Shown here: positions 35,788-44,318 of the stretch, in pieces | Numbering within the stretch: position 1 is the stretch's first letter | How the letters are laid out: the number at the start of each line of letters is the position of its first letter | NCBI GenBank assembly: GCA_902784065.1 | Contig: CACZTJ010000023.1 | Location: 1 to 60,439, forward strand | Source of the DNA: an uncultured Prevotellaceae bacterium | GTDB lineage: Bacteria > Bacteroidota > Bacteroidia > Bacteroidales > Bacteroidaceae | Length of the DNA stretch: 60,439 nucleotides | Direction: 5' to 3' | Program-made: the position numbers and the translations under genes | The notes under the pieces: model-generated | The model's database searches: none | Seen by the model: the letters and a program-made list of their open reading frames with translations, nothing else | Told to the model about the DNA's origin: nothing

Positions 35788-35808
35788 AGTAGTTAAGCAG
35801 GTAAGATC

Positions 35809-37050
35809 ATGGAAAATGAAATCAGGCAAGAGCAGATATTAGTGAGAATCACAGGTCAGGACCGTCCGGGACTCACCGCGTCGGTGATGGGTATTCTGGC
35901 CAAGTATGATGCACAGATCCTCGATATCGGTCAGGCGGATATCCACTCCACACTCTCTCTGGGTATCCTGATCCGCATGGGTGAGAACAACTCCGGACAG
36001 GTGATGAAGGAGCTGCTTTTCAAAGCCACCGAACTGGGAGTGAACATCGGTTTCTCACCCATCAGTGACGATGAGTATGAAGACTGGGTGGGGCATCAGG
36101 GCAAGAACCGCTATATCCTCATGATGCTGGGACGCCAGTTGGAGGCCCGTCAGATTGAGGGGGCAACACGTATCCTTGCCGACCAGGGACTGAACATCGA
36201 CTCTATCCTGCGACTGACAGGTCGTAAGAGTATCAAGACCCCTGGTAAGCATATCCGTGCCTGCATCCAGTTCTCACTGCGTGGTGAGCCCCTCGATCGT
36301 CAGGAGATGCAGATGAAGCTGATGAAGCTGTCGCAGAGAATGGAGATCGACTTCTCTTTCCAGCGTGATGATATGTTCCGCAGAATGCGTCGTCTGATCT
36401 GTTTCGATATGGACTCTACGCTGATCCAGACGGAGTGTATCGACGAGTTGGCAGAGCGTAACGGGGTGGGGGCAGAAGTACGTGCCATCACAGAGAGTGC
36501 CATGCGAGGAGAGATAGATTTCAAGGAGAGCTTTACCCGTAGGGTGGCCCTGTTGAAGGGGCTCGACGTGAGTGTGATGCAGGAGATTGCCGAGAACCTG
36601 CCTATCACGGAGGGTGTGGATCGCCTGATGTCTATCCTGAAGACCTGTGGCTATAAGATTGCCATCCTCTCTGGTGGATTCACCTATTTCGGAGAGTATC
36701 TGCAGCGCCGTTACGGCATCGACTACGTGTATGCCAACGAACTGGAGATTGGTGAGGACGGTAAGCTCACAGGTCGCTATGTCGGCGAGATCGTAGATGG
36801 TCATCGTAAGGCAGAGCTGTTGAAGCTGATAGCTCAGGTGGAGAAGGTGAACCTTGCCCAGACGATTGCTGTGGGTGATGGTGCCAATGACCTGCCGATG
36901 ATCTCTGAGGCTGGTTTGGGTATCGCCTTCCATGCGAAGCCTCGTGTGGTGGCGAATGCCAAACAGAGTATCAATACCATTGGTCTTGACGGTGTGCTCT
37001 ACTTCTTAGGATTTAAAGATAGTTACTTAGGCGACCAAGGTAAGTTGTGA
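35809..37050 (+). CDS. serB: Phosphoserine phosphatase with N-terminal ACT domains
   Basis: A 413-residue enzyme. Residues 1-190 hold two ACT-like domains (VRITGQDRPGLTASVMGIL at the N terminus; a second near 100), as in mycobacterial-type SerB, likely serine-sensing. The C-terminal HAD phosphatase domain has the nucleophile motif FDMDSTLIQTECIDELA (about residue 199), ILSGGFTYF (about 287) and VGDGANDLPMI (about 358). It makes serine from phosphoserine and thereby feeds glycine and one-carbon metabolism. It lies 21 bases after the MscS gene and is followed by a half copy of repeat B. Confidence 0.95.
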   Translation: MENEIRQEQILVRITGQDRPGLTASVMGILAKYDAQILDIGQADIHSTLSLGILIRMGENNSGQVMKELLFKATELGVNIGFSPISDDEYEDWVGHQGKNRYILMMLGRQLEARQIEGATRILADQGLNIDSILRLTGRKSIKTPGKHIRACIQFSLRGEPLDRQEMQMKLMKLSQRMEIDFSFQRDDMFRRMRRLICFDMDSTLIQTECIDELAERNGVGAEVRAITESAMRGEIDFKESFTRRVALLKGLDVSVMQEIAENLPITEGVDRLMSILKTCGYKIAILSGGFTYFGEYLQRRYGIDYVYANELEIGEDGKLTGRYVGEIVDGHRKAELLKLIAQVEKVNLAQTIAVGDGANDLPMISEAGLGIAFHAKPRVVANAKQSINTIGLDGVLYFLGFKDSYLGDQGKL

Positions 37051-37054
37051 TTTA

Positions 37055-37084
37055 GCAACGGACTACAGGACTTAAGGACTTTTT
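37055..37084. repeat. Dispersed repeat, family B, half copy between serB and mutY
   Basis: GCAACGGACTACAGGACTT followed by AAGGACTTTTT, the same left arm as in the full copy at 19331. It abuts the mutY start codon region directly. Confidence 0.8.
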
Positions 37085-38077
37085 ATGGGTTTTGCAAGCA
37101 TTTTACTGGAGTGGTTTCGTGAGAACGGGCGCGAGCTGCCTTGGCGGCAGACACGTGATCCGTATGCGATATGGCTCTCGGAGATTATCCTCCAACAGAC
37201 GCAGGTAAAGCAGGGTTGGGAGTACTGGGAGCGCTTTATGCATCGCTGGCCTACGGTAGAAGATCTGGCTGCTGCCTCAGAAGACGAGGTGCTGCGTGAG
37301 TGGCAGGGCCTTGGTTATTATAGTCGTGCCAGGAACCTGCATTTTGCAGCACGTCAGATTGTGGCTCTGGGGCATTTCCCTGATACACTGGAAGAGATCA
37401 AGCAACTGAAAGGGGTAGGGGATTATACCGCTGCTGCTATCGGCAGCATTGCCTTTGGTCTGCCAGCAGCTGTTGTGGATGGGAACGTGTATCGTGTGTT
37501 GGCACGCCATTATGGCATCGACACCCCTATCAATACCACAGAAGGGAAAAAGGTCTTCGCTGCACTGGCACAAGAGTTGCTCCCCTCTCATGAGGCATCT
37601 GCCTATAATCAGGCGATTATGGACTTCGGTGCCATCCAATGCACCCCACAATCCCCTCATTGCGAACACTGTCCATTGATGGAATCCTGCGAGGCCTTCC
37701 GCACAGGACGTATTGCCCAGCTGCCTGTGAAACTGAAAACCCTCAAGATTCACGAACGGCACCTTACTTATATATATATACGCTGTCAGGGACAGACTGC
37801 CATCCATCGTCGTGGACCAGGCGATATCTGGCAAGGCCTCTGGGAACCAGTGTTGGTGGAGGCAGAATCAGCGATTCCTCCCACAGCACAACTGATTCGG
37901 AAGAATGTGAAGCACGTGCTGACACATCGGGTACTCTATGCCGATTTCTATCTGCTTGAGACCAACGACAAGCCAGAAATTCCCTCAGGCTACATCTGGA
38001 TTCCAGAGTCGGAGATCGACCACTATGCCTTGCCTCGTTTGATAGAAAATCTTATGAATGACATACTTTTTTCGTAG
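37085..38077 (+). CDS. mutY: A/G-specific adenine DNA glycosylase
   Basis: A 330-residue base-excision enzyme that removes adenine opposite 8-oxoguanine. N-terminal LPWRQTRDPYAIWLSEIILQ, the helix-hairpin-helix LKGVGDYTAAAIGSIAFG with the catalytic Asp following in AAVVDGNVYRVLAR (about residue 138), and the four-Cys iron-sulfur cluster loop C-x6-C-x2-C-x5-C (about residues 189-205) are present. A short C-terminal NUDIX-like recognition domain follows (about 225-330). Slightly shorter than E. coli MutY (350). The start ATG at 37085 directly follows a repeat B half copy. Confidence 0.95.
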   Translation: MGFASILLEWFRENGRELPWRQTRDPYAIWLSEIILQQTQVKQGWEYWERFMHRWPTVEDLAAASEDEVLREWQGLGYYSRARNLHFAARQIVALGHFPDTLEEIKQLKGVGDYTAAAIGSIAFGLPAAVVDGNVYRVLARHYGIDTPINTTEGKKVFAALAQELLPSHEASAYNQAIMDFGAIQCTPQSPHCEHCPLMESCEAFRTGRIAQLPVKLKTLKIHERHLTYIYIRCQGQTAIHRRGPGDIWQGLWEPVLVEAESAIPPTAQLIRKNVKHVLTHRVLYADFYLLETNDKPEIPSGYIWIPESEIDHYALPRLIENLMNDILFS

Positions 38078-38081
38078 GAAA

Positions 38082-38113
38082 TTTGTGGGAATGGAAAAAA
38101 TGCATTACTTTTG
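38082..38113 (+). promoter_or_regulatory. Promoter of the phenylacetate-CoA ligase/ACT unit
   Basis: TTTG (38082-38085), 20-bp spacer, TACTTTTG (38106-38113), 44 bases before the ATG. Confidence 0.7.
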
Positions 38114-38157
38114 CAGGGCAAAACGAGTAATTTAGAACTAGAAACTAAGTAGATTTT

Positions 38158-39462
38158 ATGATTTGGAATGAAAGCGTTGAGTGCATGGACCGCGAACAAC
38201 TTCGCGAAATCCAGAGCCGCCGCCTCGTGAAAATGGCGGAGTATGTTTATCACAACACCCCCTTCTACAGGAAGAAGTTCCAGGAGATGGGTCTTGAGCC
38301 TGGCGATATCAAGAGTATTGATGATATCGTGAAGCTCCCGTTTACTAATAAGCTCGATTTGCGTGACAATTATCCGTTTGGACTTGCTGCCGTGCCGATG
38401 AGTCAGATCGTACGTATCCACGCCTCATCAGGTACAACGGGAAAGCCCGTGGTGGTGCTCTATACCCGTAAGGATCTGGCGATGTGGGCTGAGGCTATCT
38501 CTCGTGCCTTCACGGCTTATGGCGCTGGCAAGGATGATATCTTCCAGGTGGCCTATGGCTATGGACTGTTTACAGGAGGTCTGGGTGCGCATGATGGTGC
38601 TACGAATATCGGTGCCTCTGTGATCCCCATCTCATCTGGTAACACCCAGAAGCAGATGACGCTGATGCACGACTTCGGTACAACGGTACTCTGCTGTACC
38701 CCTTCCTATGCGATGTTCTTAGGTGAGGCAATGCAGGAGTGCGAGTGGCCCCGTGAGGAGTTTAAACTGAAGGTGGGCGTGTTTGGTGCCGAGCCTTGGA
38801 CGGAGAAGATGCGTGTGAAGCTGGAAGAGAGTCTGGGCATCAAGGCATACGATATCTACGGACTGAGTGAGATTGCGGGTCCTGGTGTGGGCTATGAGTG
38901 CGAGCACCAGTGTGGTACCCACCTGAACGAAGACTATTTCTATCCGGAGATTCTGGATCCGAATACTGGCGAGCCGTTGCCAGAGGGTTCATTCGGTGAG
39001 TTGACCTTTACCCATTTGACCAAGGAGGGTATGCCGCTGTTGCGCTATAGGACGCATGACCTGACAGCCCTGCACTATGATAAGTGTGCCTGTGGACGTA
39101 CGTTGGTAAGAATGGATCGTATCTTAGGCCGTTGCGACGATATGCTGATTATCCGTGGTGTGAACGTATTCCCATCACAGATCGAGGACGTAATCCTGAA
39201 GCTGCCTGAGTATGAGCCGCACTTCCTGTTGACAGTGGATCGTGTGAACAATACCGATACCTCAGAGTTGAAGGTGGAGGTGAAGGATGAGTACTTCACC
39301 GACGATATGGCAACGATGGTAGGTCTGCAGAAGAAGCTTGAGAGTGAGCTGCGCAGTGTGATTGGTCTGGGCTTCAAGGTGAAGCTTGTAGAGCCGAAGG
39401 GCATTGAGCGTTCTGAAGGCAAGGCAAAGCGCGTGATCGACAAGCGTAAATTTGAGAAATAA
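38158..39462 (+). CDS. paaK: Phenylacetate--CoA ligase (arylacetate-CoA ligase)
   Basis: A 434-residue member of the adenylate-forming superfamily that activates phenylacetate-type acids with ATP and CoA. ATP-binding P-loop HASSGTTGKPVVVLYT (about residue 83), DIYGLSEIAGPGVGYEC (about 236), and the C-terminal GRCDDMLIIRGVNVFPSQIE (about 322). Full length. In anaerobic Bacteroidota this gene and the following ACT gene often sit near indolepyruvate ferredoxin oxidoreductase genes and act in reversible aromatic amino acid metabolism; those partners are not in this window. An ACT gene follows after 27 bases. Confidence 0.9.
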   Translation: MIWNESVECMDREQLREIQSRRLVKMAEYVYHNTPFYRKKFQEMGLEPGDIKSIDDIVKLPFTNKLDLRDNYPFGLAAVPMSQIVRIHASSGTTGKPVVVLYTRKDLAMWAEAISRAFTAYGAGKDDIFQVAYGYGLFTGGLGAHDGATNIGASVIPISSGNTQKQMTLMHDFGTTVLCCTPSYAMFLGEAMQECEWPREEFKLKVGVFGAEPWTEKMRVKLEESLGIKAYDIYGLSEIAGPGVGYECEHQCGTHLNEDYFYPEILDPNTGEPLPEGSFGELTFTHLTKEGMPLLRYRTHDLTALHYDKCACGRTLVRMDRILGRCDDMLIIRGVNVFPSQIEDVILKLPEYEPHFLLTVDRVNNTDTSELKVEVKDEYFTDDMATMVGLQKKLESELRSVIGLGFKVKLVEPKGIERSEGKAKRVIDKRKFEK

Positions 39463-39489
39463 TGAATAAAACCATAAAACATTAAGTAT

Positions 39490-39915
39490 ATGAAAGCAAA
39501 GCAATTGTCTGTATTCCTCGAGAACAAGTCTGGACGACTGACCGAGGTGACTGAGGCCCTGGGGGCTGCAGGTATCAACCTTTCTGCCATGAGTATTGCT
39601 GATAACAGCGACTTCGGTATCCTGCGTTGTATCGTTTCTGATCCTGACAAGGCCTACAAGGTGCTGAAAGAGGCTCATTTCGCTGTGAAGATTACCGACG
39701 TGATCGGTTTTGTGTGTCCTAACACCAGCGGCTCACTGTCAGTGGTACTGAAGCATCTCTCCGACCATGACGTGTTCATTGAGTATATGTACTCTTTCGC
39801 CAATGGAAATGTGGCCCATGTAGTGATCCGTCCTACCGATCTGGATGCCTGTGAACGCATCCTTGAAGAGAAAAAGGTGGAGCTGATGGCCGATAGCGAC
39901 CTCTATCAGTTATAA
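39490..39915 (+). CDS. Tandem ACT-domain amino-acid-binding protein
   Basis: A 141-residue protein made of two ACT domains: residues 1-65 (KQLSVFLENKSGRLTEVTEA, GAAGINLSAMSIAD) and 70-141 (GSLSVVLKHLSDHDVFIEYM). No catalytic domain is attached. ACT pairs bind amino acids; its position after paaK suggests a sensor of aromatic amino acids for that unit. It is followed by a strong terminator that doubles as part of the purB promoter. Confidence 0.88.
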   Translation: MKAKQLSVFLENKSGRLTEVTEALGAAGINLSAMSIADNSDFGILRCIVSDPDKAYKVLKEAHFAVKITDVIGFVCPNTSGSLSVVLKHLSDHDVFIEYMYSFANGNVAHVVIRPTDLDACERILEEKKVELMADSDLYQL

Positions 39916-39924
39916 AATAAGGTT

Positions 39925-39967
39925 AAACTGCAAAATTTCGCTTATGAAATTTTGCAGTTTCGTTTTT
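39925..39967 (+). terminator. Terminator after the ACT gene, overlapping the purB promoter
   Basis: A 14-bp perfect stem AAACTGCAAAATTT / AAATTTTGCAGTTT with loop CGCTTATG and a T-rich tail. The 3' arm contains the TTTG used as −33 box for purB. Confidence 0.88.
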
Positions 39968-39981
39968 TTAGAGTACCTTTG
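39951..39981 (+). promoter_or_regulatory. purB promoter
   Basis: TTTG (39951-39954) inside the terminator stem, 19-bp spacer, TACCTTTG (39974-39981). It predicts a leader of about 100 nt. Confidence 0.7.
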
Positions 39982-40010
39982 CAGCCAAATTGAGCAGAAT
40001 ATCTACGTGT

Positions 40011-40034
40011 CGCAGCCGTTGAGGTTGCGTTTTT
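40011..40034 (+). promoter_or_regulatory. Attenuator-like hairpin in the purB leader
   Basis: CGCAGCC / GGTTGCG (7 bp, one G-T pair) with a GTTGA loop, immediately followed by TTTTT. It looks like an intrinsic terminator inside the leader, about 50 bases before the purB ATG. No known purine riboswitch core is recognisable. Confidence 0.4.
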
Positions 40035-40086
40035 GGGGTTAGACCGCTTTAAGAAAAGATTTTTTAGGATTTGTAATATAGATAAA

Positions 40087-41433
40087 ATGAATTTAAGTGA
40101 ACTGACAGCCGTCTCGCCTATTGATGGCCGTTATAGAAGTAAAACCGAACCATTGGCTGCGTATTTCTCCGAGTATGCCCTTATCAGATATCGCGTACGT
40201 GTAGAAATAGAGTATTTCATTACGCTTTGTGAGTTGCCTCTGCCGCAATTACAGGATGTCGATCATGCTTTGTTCGACCAGCTTCGTGACATCTATCGTA
40301 GCTTTACACCTGCTGATGCACAGCGGGTGAAGGACATCGAGAAGGTGACGAATCACGATGTGAAGGCTGTGGAGTACTTTATCAAAGAGAAACTTGACGC
40401 AATGGGCGGTTTCGAACAATATAAGGAATTTATCCATTTTGGACTCACCTCGCAGGATATCAACAATACCAGTGTGCCCCTCTCTATCAAGGAGGCGCTG
40501 GAGAAGGTGTATTATCCGCTTCTGGAGGAGTTGATTGAGCAGCTGAACGATTATGCAGAGCAGTGGAAGAATATCCCCATGCTGGCAAAGACACACGGAC
40601 AGCCTGCATCACCAACCCGTCTGGGTAAGGAGGTGATGGTATATGTATATCGTCTGGAAGAGCAGCTGCGTGCCTTGAAGGAGACACCAGTGACAGCTAA
40701 GTTTGGTGGTGCTACAGGTAACTTCAATGCCCACCATGTGGCTTATCCCCAGTACGACTGGCGTGAGTTCGGAAATAGTTTTGTAAGTGAGAAACTGGGT
40801 CTGGAGCGTGAGCAGTTCACGACACAGATCTCCAACTACGACTGGCTGGGAGCGATCTTCGATGCGATGCGCCGTATCAATACGATTGTCATCGACCTCG
40901 ATCGCGACTTCTGGATGTATATCTCTATGGACTACTTCAAGCAGAAGATCAAGAAGGGTGAGGTAGGATCCAGTGCGATGCCTCATAAGGTGAATCCTAT
41001 TGACTATGAGAATTCAGAGGGTAACCTTGGTATCGCCAATGCCATCCTGCAGTTCCTGGCAGCAAAGTTGCCTGTGAGCCGTCTGCAGCGTGACCTGACT
41101 GACTCTACGGTGCTCCGTAATGTAGGTGTGCCTATGGGTCATGCGCTGATTGCTTTCCAGAGCACACTGAAAGGTCTTCGCAAGCTGATCCTCAACGAGG
41201 AGAAGTTGCAGCAGGATCTCGATAACACCTGGGCTGTGGTGGCTGAGGCTATTCAGACCATCCTGCGCCGTGAGGCTTATCCCAACCCTTATGAGACCTT
41301 GAAGGCACTGACACGAACAAACGAGAAATTGACAGGGGAGAAGATCCGCGACTTCATTGAGACACTCGAGGTGAGTGAGACAGTGAAGGATGAGCTGCGT
41401 GCTATCACCCCATCAACTTATACAGGTATATAA
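40087..41433 (+). CDS. purB: Adenylosuccinate lyase
   Basis: A 448-residue fumarase-superfamily enzyme acting twice in purine synthesis (SAICAR to AICAR, adenylosuccinate to AMP). The N terminus LTAVSPIDGRYRSKTEPLAA supports the ATG at 40087 rather than an upstream in-frame GTG at 40033. The fumarate-lyase signature GSSAMPHKVNPIDYENSEGN (about residue 295) and TSQDINNTSVPL (about 121) are present. Normal length for the long-form enzyme. A leader hairpin may regulate it. Confidence 0.95.
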   Translation: MNLSELTAVSPIDGRYRSKTEPLAAYFSEYALIRYRVRVEIEYFITLCELPLPQLQDVDHALFDQLRDIYRSFTPADAQRVKDIEKVTNHDVKAVEYFIKEKLDAMGGFEQYKEFIHFGLTSQDINNTSVPLSIKEALEKVYYPLLEELIEQLNDYAEQWKNIPMLAKTHGQPASPTRLGKEVMVYVYRLEEQLRALKETPVTAKFGGATGNFNAHHVAYPQYDWREFGNSFVSEKLGLEREQFTTQISNYDWLGAIFDAMRRINTIVIDLDRDFWMYISMDYFKQKIKKGEVGSSAMPHKVNPIDYENSEGNLGIANAILQFLAAKLPVSRLQRDLTDSTVLRNVGVPMGHALIAFQSTLKGLRKLILNEEKLQQDLDNTWAVVAEAIQTILRREAYPNPYETLKALTRTNEKLTGEKIRDFIETLEVSETVKDELRAITPSTYTGI

Positions 41434-41488
41434 TCAACCAATCATTTGGATTAAAAAAAATAATAAACAATTAAAAAGAAACACTATC

Positions 41489-42835
41489 ATGGATTTTGAG
41501 AACAACGAACAGCAACACGAAGAGCCAACACAGAAAGATGGTTTTCAGAGAGAAGTAAGACAGGGACGCTCTCCGCGTCCGCGTATTCATACATCAGCAC
41601 GCCCAGCCTTTGAGCGTCCTAACTATCGTCAGCATGACGATGAGGGAGGTTTCCGTCCCGAAGGTTTTGGTGCAGGTTTGCAGAGCAATACCCCTCAGCG
41701 TGGTGGCTATCGTCCTCGTAACAACAACTACGAGGGAGGTTACGGTCAGCAGCGCCAGAGTGGCTATGGTCAGCAGCGTCAGGGCGGTTATGGACAGCGT
41801 CCTCAGCAGGGTGGCTACGGTCAGCAGCGTCAGGGTGGTTATGGACAGCGTCCTCAGCAGGGAGGCTATGGTCAGCATCGTCAGGGCGGTTATGGACAGC
41901 GTCCTCAGCAGGGTGGCTACGGTCAGCAGCGTCAGGGTGGTTACGGACAGCGTCCTCAGGGCGGCTTTAACCGTCCTCAGCAGGGTGGCTATGGTAAGCC
42001 TTATGGTGCAGCTCCTTACAAGAAGGGTCCGCGTCAGCATTCTGCCGACTATGATCCCAATGCAAAGTACAGCCTGAAGAAGCGTATCGAGTATAAGGAG
42101 ATCAACTACGATCCCAACGAGCCGCTTCGTCTGAATAAGTTCCTGGCTAATGCTGGTATCTGCAGCCGTCGTGAGGCTGATGAGTTCATCCAGGCAGGTG
42201 TGGTTACCGTAAATGGTGAGGTAGTTACCGAGCTGGGTACAAAGATTCTTCGCACTGATGAGGTGAAGTTCCACGATCAGCCCGTGAAGATCGAGAAGAA
42301 GGTATATGTACTTCTGAACAAGCCGAAGGATTATGTTACTACCAGCGATGATCCCCAGCAGCGTAAGACAGTGATGGATCTGGTGAAGAATGCTTGTCCT
42401 GAGCGTATCTATCCTGTAGGTCGTCTGGACCGCAACACCACAGGTGTGCTCCTGCTGACAAACGATGGTGACCTGGCTTCTAAGCTCACTCATCCCAAGT
42501 ATCTGAAGAAGAAGATCTACCACGTTTATCTTGATAAGAACGTGACTGCTCACGACCTGCAGCAGATTGCTGAGGGTATCCAGTTGGAGGATGGCGAGAT
42601 CAAGGCTGACGATGTACAGTATGCTCACCCCACAGATAAGAAGCAGGTGGGTATTGAGATTCACAGCGGAAAGAACCGTATCGTGCGCCGTATCTTTGAG
42701 AGTCTGGGTTATCATGTGCAGAAGCTTGATCGCGTGCAGTTTGCAGGTCTGACGAAGAAGAACCTGAAGCGTGGTGACTGGCGTTACCTCACAGAGGAGG
42801 AAGTTGATCGCCTTCGCATGGGTGCTTATGAGTAA
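41489..42835 (+). CDS. rluB: Ribosomal large-subunit pseudouridine synthase (RluB/RsuA type) with a Gly/Tyr/Gln/Arg low-complexity N-terminal domain
   Basis: A 448-residue protein. Residues about 1-200 are low complexity: an acidic/basic start, then about nine units of the type GGYGQ-[QR]-[RP]-Q, rich in Gly, Tyr, Gln and Arg. Residues about 210-270 form an S4 RNA-binding domain (LRLNKFLANAGICSRREADE), and the C-terminal half is the pseudouridine synthase with catalytic Asp in YPVGRLDRNTTGVLLLTND (about residue 310). It probably modifies 23S rRNA. The repeat tail resembles prion-like RNA-binding tails. Start at MDFENN: an upstream in-frame ATG would overlap purB and has no conserved residues. 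It lies 11 bases before asnS. Confidence 0.9.
   Translation: MDFENNEQQHEEPTQKDGFQREVRQGRSPRPRIHTSARPAFERPNYRQHDDEGGFRPEGFGAGLQSNTPQRGGYRPRNNNYEGGYGQQRQSGYGQQRQGGYGQRPQQGGYGQQRQGGYGQRPQQGGYGQHRQGGYGQRPQQGGYGQQRQGGYGQRPQGGFNRPQQGGYGKPYGAAPYKKGPRQHSADYDPNAKYSLKKRIEYKEINYDPNEPLRLNKFLANAGICSRREADEFIQAGVVTVNGEVVTELGTKILRTDEVKFHDQPVKIEKKVYVLLNKPKDYVTTSDDPQQRKTVMDLVKNACPERIYPVGRLDRNTTGVLLLTNDGDLASKLTHPKYLKKKIYHVYLDKNVTAHDLQQIAEGIQLEDGEIKADDVQYAHPTDKKQVGIEIHSGKNRIVRRIFESLGYHVQKLDRVQFAGLTKKNLKRGDWRYLTEEEVDRLRMGAYE
41745..41993 (+). repeat. Tandem about 51-bp coding repeat in the rluB tail
   Basis: Roughly four to five copies of a 51-bp unit beginning GGTCAGCAGCGTCAGGG; the copies are so similar that they could expand or contract in frame. 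They encode alternating YGQQRQGG and YGQRPQQGG blocks. Confidence 0.8.
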
Positions 42836-42846
42836 TTGATTGATTT

Positions 42847-44286
42847 ATGAAAAGAACGAAAATAATAGATGTGCTGAAAAGCACGGAATACGGTAAGGAT
42901 ATCTGCGTGAAGGGCTGGGTGCGTACGCACCGCAGCTCTAAGGCAGTTGACTTTATCGCCCTCAACGATGGATCAACCATCAAGAACGTACAGGTTGTGG
43001 TGGATCCTACAAAGGTGAGTGAAGAGATTCTGAAACAGGTGACGACAGGTGCCTGCATCTGTGCCACAGGTAAGCTGGTGGAGAGCCCTGCAGCAGGTCA
43101 GCCTTCTGAGATTCAGGCAGAGGCTATTGAGATCTACGGTCTCTGTGGCAATGACTACCCGATGCAGAAGAAGGGCCAGAGCTTCGAGGTGATGCGTAAG
43201 AACGCCCACATGCGTCTGCGTACCAATACCTTTGGTGCTGTGATGCGTATCCGTCATAATATGGCGATGGCTATCCACACCTATTTCCATGAGCATGGCT
43301 TCTACTATTTCCACACACCGCTGATTACAGCCAGCGACTGTGAGGGCGCAGGAAACATGTTCCAGGTAACCACCAAGAACCTTTACGACCTGAAGAAGGA
43401 CGAGAGCGGAAAGATTATCTACGATGATGATTTCTTTGGCGAGCAGACCTCACTGACGGTATCTGGTCAGCTGGAGGGTGAGTTGGGTGCAACAGCACTG
43501 GGTGCTATCTACACCTTTGGTCCCACCTTCCGTGCAGAGAACAGTAATACCCCTCGCCACCTGGCTGAGTTCTGGATGGTGGAGCCTGAGGTAGCTTTCC
43601 TCGATCAGGAAGAGCTGATGGATCTCGAAGAGGACTTTATCAAGTACTGCGTTCGTTGGGCTCTTGACAACTGTAAGGACGATCTGGAGTTCCTGAACAA
43701 GATGATCGACAAAACCCTGATTGAGCGTCTGGAAGGTGTACTGAAAGAGACTTTCGTACGTCTGCCTTACACGGAGGGTATCAATATCCTGCAGGAGGCT
43801 ATCAAGAACGGTAAGAATTTCGAGTTCCCCTGCAACTGGGGCGATGATCTGGCATCAGAGCATGAGCGTTACCTCGTGGAGGAGCACTTCAAGAAGCCTG
43901 TCATCATGACTGACTACCCACGTGCCTTCAAGTCGTTCTATATGAAGCAGAACCAGGATACTGCCGATGGCGGTTCAGTAGGTTATAAGGGTGCTGTGGC
44001 TCCTGGTCCTACGATGCAGGGTACCGATGTGCTGTTCCCACAGATTGGTGAGATCATCGGTGGTTCTGTCCGTGAGGAGAGCTACGACAAGCTGATGGGT
44101 GAGATCAAGCGCCGTGAGATGGATCAGACTCATCTCTGGTGGTATATCGATACCCGTCGCTGGGGAACCTGTCCGCACGCAGGTTTCGGACTCGGTTTCG
44201 AGCGTCTGATCCTGTTCGTAACAGGTATGCAGAACATCCGCGACGTGATTCCTTTCCCAAGAACACCAAAATCAGCAGAGTTCTAA
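42847..44286 (+). CDS. asnS: Asparaginyl-tRNA synthetase
   Basis: A 479-residue class II synthetase. N-terminal OB-fold anticodon-binding domain ([20 protein letters not shown]), motif 2 [20 protein letters not shown] (about residue 230) and motif 3 [20 protein letters not shown] (about 445). The residues after motif 2 (EFWMVEPE) favour Asn over Asp specificity. Normal length. It is probably co-transcribed with rluB and ends at a terminator shared with the convergent S1-domain gene. Confidence 0.95.
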   Translation: MKRTKIIDVLKSTEYGKDICVKGWVRTHRSSKAVDFIALNDGSTIKNVQVVVDPTKVSEEILKQVTTGACICATGKLVESPAAGQPSEIQAEAIEIYGLCGNDYPMQKKGQSFEVMRKNAHMRLRTNTFGAVMRIRHNMAMAIHTYFHEHGFYYFHTPLITASDCEGAGNMFQVTTKNLYDLKKDESGKIIYDDDFFGEQTSLTVSGQLEGELGATALGAIYTFGPTFRAENSNTPRHLAEFWMVEPEVAFLDQEELMDLEEDFIKYCVRWALDNCKDDLEFLNKMIDKTLIERLEGVLKETFVRLPYTEGINILQEAIKNGKNFEFPCNWGDDLASEHERYLVEEHFKKPVIMTDYPRAFKSFYMKQNQDTADGGSVGYKGAVAPGPTMQGTDVLFPQIGEIIGGSVREESYDKLMGEIKRREMDQTHLWWYIDTRRWGTCPHAGFGLGFERLILFVTGMQNIRDVIPFPRTPKSAEF

Positions 44287-44294
44287 ATAAAAAG

Positions 44295-44318
44295 CCTCGC
44301 CAACTGGCGAGGTTTTTA
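44295..44318. terminator. Terminator between asnS and the CvfB-like gene
   Basis: CCTCGCC / GGCGAGG stem with AACT loop, flanked by AAAAAG on the left and TTTTTATT on the right, so it can work in both directions. It overlaps the end of the S1-domain gene by a few bases. Confidence 0.85.

Noticed and set aside
40033-40086. Upstream GTG start for purB adding 18 residues
   Set aside because: The extension has no similarity to PurB N termini, and the region is the leader with the hairpin.
41390-41488. Upstream ATG for rluB overlapping the end of purB
   Set aside because: The extra residues are not conserved-looking and the ATG at 41489 fits spacing and family pattern.
41745-41993. Repeat array that could be mistaken for CRISPR
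   Set aside because: The units are contiguous in-frame coding repeats without unique spacers.
41594-42715. Long open frame on the minus strand opposite rluB
   Set aside because: A shadow of the repetitive coding sequence: Leu/Thr-rich, no start context, no domain.
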